A stretch of 24,702 bases of DNA from an uncultured Prevotellaceae bacterium (GTDB lineage Bacteria > Bacteroidota > Bacteroidia > Bacteroidales > Bacteroidaceae): assembly GCA_937898415.1 (NCBI GenBank), contig CALDLA010000021.1:1-24702 (forward strand), written 5' to 3'. Position numbers and translations under genes: made by a program. This document shows, one piece after another, positions 22,021 through 24,702 of this stretch; the stretch's first letter is position 1, and each line of letters begins with the position of its first letter. The notes under the pieces are model-generated. The model was not told where the DNA came from, did no database searches, and worked only from the letters and a program-made list of their open reading frames with translations.

Positions 22021-23332
22021 CCGATTCTTCGTGGACAATGACTTTCACCTTTGAGATGCGACGCTCGTCGAGTTCCAGTATTTCAAAGGTGAAATTGTTA
22101 TATTCCAGCTTCTCGTGGACGGCGGGGAAGTCACCCTTCAGCTCCAGCATCAGGCCCGCCAGTGTGTCGGCGTCGCCCTCAATGTCCTCAAAGGTGTCGT
22201 CGTCCAGGTGCAGCACCTTGTAAAAGTCACTGAGCAGCGTCTTGCCTTCAAAGACGTAGGTATTGGCATTGATGCGCACATAGTTCTTCTCATCCTCATC
22301 GTACTCGTCATTAATTTCGCCGACAATCTCCTCCAGAATATCCTCCAGGGTGACCAGTCCGCTGGTGCCTCCGAACTCATCGACCACGATGGCGATATGC
22401 ACCTTGTTGGCCTGGAACTCGCGTAGCAGGTCGTCTATCTTCTTTGTCTCGGGCACAAAGTAGGGGGGACGGATGAGCGACTGCCAGCGGAAGGTGGCCG
22501 GCTTGCCCAGATGGGGCAGCAGGTCCTTGATATAGAGGATGCCGCGCACGTTGTCAATCGAATTCTGATAGACGGGAATACGCGAATAGTTGTTCTCGAC
22601 GATGCACTGCAGCACTTCGGGGAAGGTGGAGCGGAAGTCCAGGTCAACCACGTCCTGACGGCTGGTCATAATCTCCTTGGCCGTCTCGTCGCCGAAGCGC
22701 ACGATGCCCTCCAGCATGTTCTGCTCTTCCTTCAGCTCGCTCTTGTTCGTCAGTTCCAGTGCCTGTCCCAGGTCATCGACGCTGAGCACGTGGTTCTCAG
22801 TCTGCAGCACCTTCTCAGCCAGCACGCCTGAGCGAATCAGGATGTTGGACAACGGGCGGAACAAGCGGCTCAGCACCATGATGCTACCCGCCACGTGGCG
22901 GCAGACGGCCAGTGCATGCTGTCCGCAGTAAATCTTGGGAATAATCTCGCCGAAGAGCAGCAGCAGGAATGTCAGCAGGACGGTGATGACGAGGAAATGC
23001 AACCAGACGGCATTGCCGAAGTCCACCACATGGGCAAAGAAATAGTTGCAGAGCATGATGATGGTCACGTTCACCAGGTTGTTGGTGATGAGGATGGTGG
23101 CCAGCGTGCGCTCCGAGTCGGCACGCAGCTGCTTGATCTGCCGGTCCCGTTTGTCGTCATTCTCGTCCAGTTCGTTCAGGTCATTAGGCGACAGCGAGAA
23201 GAAGGCTATCTCCGATCCCGAGGCTATCCCCGACACCACCAACAACAGACAGGCCAGCACCGCAGCAAAGACAGCACCGGAAGTAGGTGTCAGCAGACAA
23301 ACACCGCTGAATAGTTGTTGAAGATAGTCCAC
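22004..23332 (-). CDS. gldE: GldE-like CNNM/CorC-family membrane protein (442 aa)
   Basis: Domain order is that of the CNNM/CorC (hemolysin-C-like) family: an N-terminal transmembrane DUF21 region with several helices (about 18-45, 85-112 and 118-145), then a pair of CBS domains (about 205-330, including MTSRQDVVDLD and SRIPVYQNSIDNVRGILYIKDLL), then a CorC/HlyC C-terminal domain. VDEFGGTSGLVTLEDILEEIVGEI is the family hallmark just before that domain. In Bacteroidetes the copy next to ssb is named GldE; it is kept in non-gliding genera, where its role (ion export or envelope function) is unsettled. It starts with GTG at 23332, 3 bp after the ssb stop codon, in the operon 24219->22004. The symbol rests on domain and neighbour evidence. 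Confidence 0.85.
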   Translation of the reverse strand: MDYLQQLFSGVCLLTPTSGAVFAAVLACLLLVVSGIASGSEIAFFSLSPNDLNELDENDDKRDRQIKQLRADSERTLATILITNNLVNVTIIMLCNYFFAHVVDFGNAVWLHFLVITVLLTFLLLLFGEIIPKIYCGQHALAVCRHVAGSIMVLSRLFRPLSNILIRSGVLAEKVLQTENHVLSVDDLGQALELTNKSELKEEQNMLEGIVRFGDETAKEIMTSRQDVVDLDFRSTFPEVLQCIVENNYSRIPVYQNSIDNVRGILYIKDLLPHLGKPATFRWQSLIRPPYFVPETKKIDDLLREFQANKVHIAIVVDEFGGTSGLVTLEDILEEIVGEINDEYDEDEKNYVRINANTYVFEGKTLLSDFYKVLHLDDDTFEDIEGDADTLAGLMLELKGDFPAVHEKLEYNNFTFEILELDERRISKVKVIVHEESATECK

Positions 23333-23335
23333 AGC

Positions 23336-23677
23336 TTACTCCTTGGTATCCTTGGGCGTCAGCATCTCCATGTTGTCGGCCCAGATTTCGGTCACGTACT
23401 TGCGCTGGCCCTGCTTGTCGTCATAGGTCGAATAGCGCAGGCGACCCTCAATATAGAGCTTGTCGCCCTTGTGTACGTACTTCTCCACAATCTCAGCCAG
23501 CTTGCGCCACAGCAGCACGTTGTGCCAGTCCGTACGGTCAGGCACCTGCGTCCCGTTCTGCAGCGTATAGCCTTTCTCGGTAGTGGCAAAGCGGAAGCGG
23601 GCCACGGCCACCCCCTGGTCGACATAGCGCACCTCGGGATCGGTACCCACATTGCCTATCAGCATGACTTTGTTCAT
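23336..23677 (-). CDS. ssb: Single-stranded DNA-binding protein without the acidic C-terminal tip (113 aa)
   Basis: An OB-fold single-stranded DNA-binding protein. The start MNKVMLIGNVGTDPEVRYVDQG, the FRFATTEKG strand, DWHNVLLWRKLAEIVEKYVHKGDKLYIEGRL, and the closing KYVTEIWADNMEML are all classic. The chain ends at MLTPKDTKE. The flexible Gly/Gln-rich linker and the terminal acidic tip (usually DDDLPF-like) that bind repair and replication partners are absent. The stop is followed at once by gldE, with no sign of a frameshift to a lost tail. Its ATG overlaps the stop of the gene before it by 4 nt. It may be a secondary SSB, with a full-length copy elsewhere in the genome; this is inference. 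Confidence 0.9.
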   Translation of the reverse strand: MNKVMLIGNVGTDPEVRYVDQGVAVARFRFATTEKGYTLQNGTQVPDRTDWHNVLLWRKLAEIVEKYVHKGDKLYIEGRLRYSTYDDKQGQRKYVTEIWADNMEMLTPKDTKE

Positions 23678-24219
23678 TTCGCCTGTCCCAAATAGGTGAA
23701 CTTGAAATTCTTACCCTTGGCCGAGGGGAACTGGCTGCGCTCGTCGACCCGCTCCTGCAGGTGCTCCACGATGCGGTTGTAGCAGTCGATACCCGACTCA
23801 GCCTTCAGCCGTGCCACGAAATGCGTGTCGCGGTACTGGAACTTACCCGTTCCCGGCACCAGCAGGACGCGCTTGAAGTCGAGGATGCCCTCATACCAGC
23901 CGTAGCGCACCTCGTTGAGTTTGGCCACTGCCGGCGATGCACCACGGTCGCGGCCCGATGCCGGAGGCAGCGGATGGACGGCCTTCTTCTCCTTGAAGTC
24001 CTGCATGTTGGCAGCGTCGGTCTTGATAATAATAAAGTACACGCGTGGGCGTATCTTGTAACGCTTGGGATAGAAAACGTCGCTGGCAACATAGTCACGG
24101 ATATCACTCTCAAGAACGGGGTTCATGCCAATCTCCGGGATATCAGCCAAAAAATCAATCGCCTCGTCAACGTTGGTGACAAGCGTTTCACGGTCAAAGT
24201 ATCTTAGATATAAATTCAT
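23674..24219 (-). CDS. Unrecognised conserved-looking protein (181 aa)
   Basis: I do not recognise the family. The sequence starts MNLYLRYFDRETLVTNVDEA, has a helical acidic segment (about 15-50), a basic hydrophobic strand region KRYKIRPRVYFIIIKT, then a Lys/Arg/Pro-rich loop (about 78-97) that looks disordered, then LNEVRYGWYEGILDFKRVLLVPGTGKFQYRD and a helical C-terminus. No signal peptide or membrane segment is seen, so it is probably cytoplasmic. It is translationally coupled to ssb (ATGA overlap) and heads the operon, which hints at a DNA-related or housekeeping role. In related genomes I recall mutY at this place before ssb and gldE, but this protein shows no MutY motifs. Confidence 0.75.
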   Translation of the reverse strand: MNLYLRYFDRETLVTNVDEAIDFLADIPEIGMNPVLESDIRDYVASDVFYPKRYKIRPRVYFIIIKTDAANMQDFKEKKAVHPLPPASGRDRGASPAVAKLNEVRYGWYEGILDFKRVLLVPGTGKFQYRDTHFVARLKAESGIDCYNRIVEHLQERVDERSQFPSAKGKNFKFTYLGQAK

Positions 24220-24291
24220 CTGCGTGAATGGATGGTTTGTTTTCCTGTGAAGAAATAATAATCAGTAGAATGTGTTGTTCGGTAAAAAAAG

Positions 24292-24364
24292 AGCGGAAAA
24301 CGGGACTCGGACCCGCGACCCCAACCTTGGCAAGGTTGTGCTCTACCAACTGAGCTATTTCCGC
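24292..24364 (-). tRNA. tRNA-Gly (GCC), copy 2
   Basis: 73 nt: GCGGAAA acceptor stem at the 5' end (24364-24358) pairs with TTTCCGC (24299-24293), discriminator T as expected for glycine. The anticodon loop TTGCCAA is closed by a 5-bp stem. CCA is not encoded. One base after its end (minus strand) a run of seven T residues (24290-24284) may act as a terminator. It is the last tRNA of the cluster. Confidence 0.95.
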
Positions 24365-24385
24365 AAGAAATCAAAAGAAAAACAG

Positions 24386-24469
24386 TGAAGAGGAGGAGAC
24401 TCGAACTCCCACGTCGCAATTGACACTACCCCCTCAAAGTAGCGCGTCTACCAATTCCGCCACCTCTCC
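24386..24469 (-). tRNA. tRNA-Leu (GAG)
   Basis: 84 nt with a long variable arm, as in class II tRNAs. The acceptor stem GGAGAGG (24469-24463) pairs with CCTCTTC (24393-24387) with one G.T pair; discriminator A is at 24386. The anticodon loop TTGAGGG gives GAG, reading CUC and CUU codons. CCA is not encoded. Confidence 0.95.
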
Positions 24470-24493
24470 AACAAAGAGCTGAATAAAAAAGAG

Positions 24494-24575
24494 TGCCCAG
24501 AACAGGACTCGAACCTGCACGCCTCGCGGCACACGCACCTGAAACGTGCGCGTCTACCAATTCCGCCACCTGGGC
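24494..24575 (-). tRNA. tRNA-Leu (CAG)
   Basis: 82 nt, class II with a long variable arm. The acceptor stem GCCCAGG (24575-24569) pairs with TCTGGGC (24501-24495) with one G.T pair; discriminator A is at 24494. The anticodon loop TTCAGGT gives CAG, reading CUG. CCA is not encoded. Confidence 0.95.
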
Positions 24576-24625
24576 ATTGATTAAGCACCAATTGCAAAAT
24601 CTCTCTTTTGTTTCAAAATGTCTGG

Positions 24626-24698
24626 AGCGGAAAACGGGACTCGGACCCGCGACCCCAACCTTGGCAAGGTTGTGCTCTACCAACTGAGCTATTTCCGC
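24626..24698 (-). tRNA. tRNA-Gly (GCC), copy 1
   Basis: 73 nt, identical in sequence to the copy at 24292-24364 by reading both through (acceptor stem, GCC anticodon and T-arm all the same). It is the first tRNA of the minus-strand cluster Gly-Leu(CAG)-Leu(GAG)-Gly. Its 5' flank lies at the window edge, so the cluster promoter is outside. Confidence 0.95.
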
Positions 24699-24702
24699 AT
24701 TT

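Noticed and set aside
24216..24683. Small open frames across the tRNA cluster
   Set aside because: They coincide with four well-formed tRNA genes.
1..24702. CRISPR arrays, insertion sequences, phage or toxin-antitoxin systems
   Set aside because: No regular short repeats, transposase, integrase or phage motifs were found on either strand.

Overview
The window looks like chromosomal DNA from a Bacteroidales bacterium, most likely Prevotella or a close relative. The reasons are: repeated promoters of the Bacteroidetes type (a TTTG -33 box about 20 bp before a TAnnTTTG -7 box), a gldE-ssb gene pair, a DUF2582-type winged-helix protein, a clostripain-family (C11) lipoprotein, and an L-galactose/L-fucose-type sugar operon in the order I recall from gut Bacteroides. 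The genus is inferred from content only.

Region 1 (1-12.0 kb) is a surface-glycan assembly island. It begins just after the 3' end of an initiator tRNA-Met and its terminator. It holds a membrane acyltransferase (acyltransferase-3), nine glycosyltransferases (seven GT4, two GT2) and one hexapeptide-repeat acetyltransferase. Two minus-strand operons (7739->4390 and 4287->1121) carry six of the glycosyltransferases. Three further transcription units (7818-8990 plus, 10139->8994 minus, 10260-11977 plus) carry the rest. No flippase, polymerase, initiating sugar-phosphate transferase or nucleotide-sugar gene is present, so those must lie outside the window or the products must act on an existing carrier. 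The 3.1-7.7 kb part is visibly AT-richer than the right half, and two adjacent GT4 genes are recent-looking tandem paralogues.

Region 2 (12.0-14.4 kb) has two small winged-helix-type genes on the minus strand, one with a histone-H1-like Lys/Ala tail, and a divergent periplasmic-sensor kinase-like protein. That protein keeps its ATPase domain but has Ala where the phosphoacceptor His belongs.

Region 3 (14.4-18.6 kb) is a tight four-gene operon: aldo/keto reductase, lactonase-type amidohydrolase, FucP-like symporter and zinc dehydrogenase. The best reading is uptake and oxidation of L-galactose via the lactone and L-galactonate towards D-tagaturonate; L-fucose is the alternative substrate.

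Region 4 (18.6-22.0 kb) has a zinc-ribbon membrane protein, a GH25 lysozyme-like protein and a divergently transcribed C11 cysteine-protease lipoprotein. The last two have face-to-face -7 boxes forming a perfect 9-bp inverted repeat.

Region 5 (22.0-24.7 kb) is an operon of an unrecognised 181-residue protein, a tail-less SSB and GldE, preceded by four tRNA genes (Gly-Leu-Leu-Gly, all minus strand). No gene-free gap exceeds 300 bases; the longest, 12697-12914, holds two divergent promoters. I saw no CRISPR array, insertion sequence or prophage gene.
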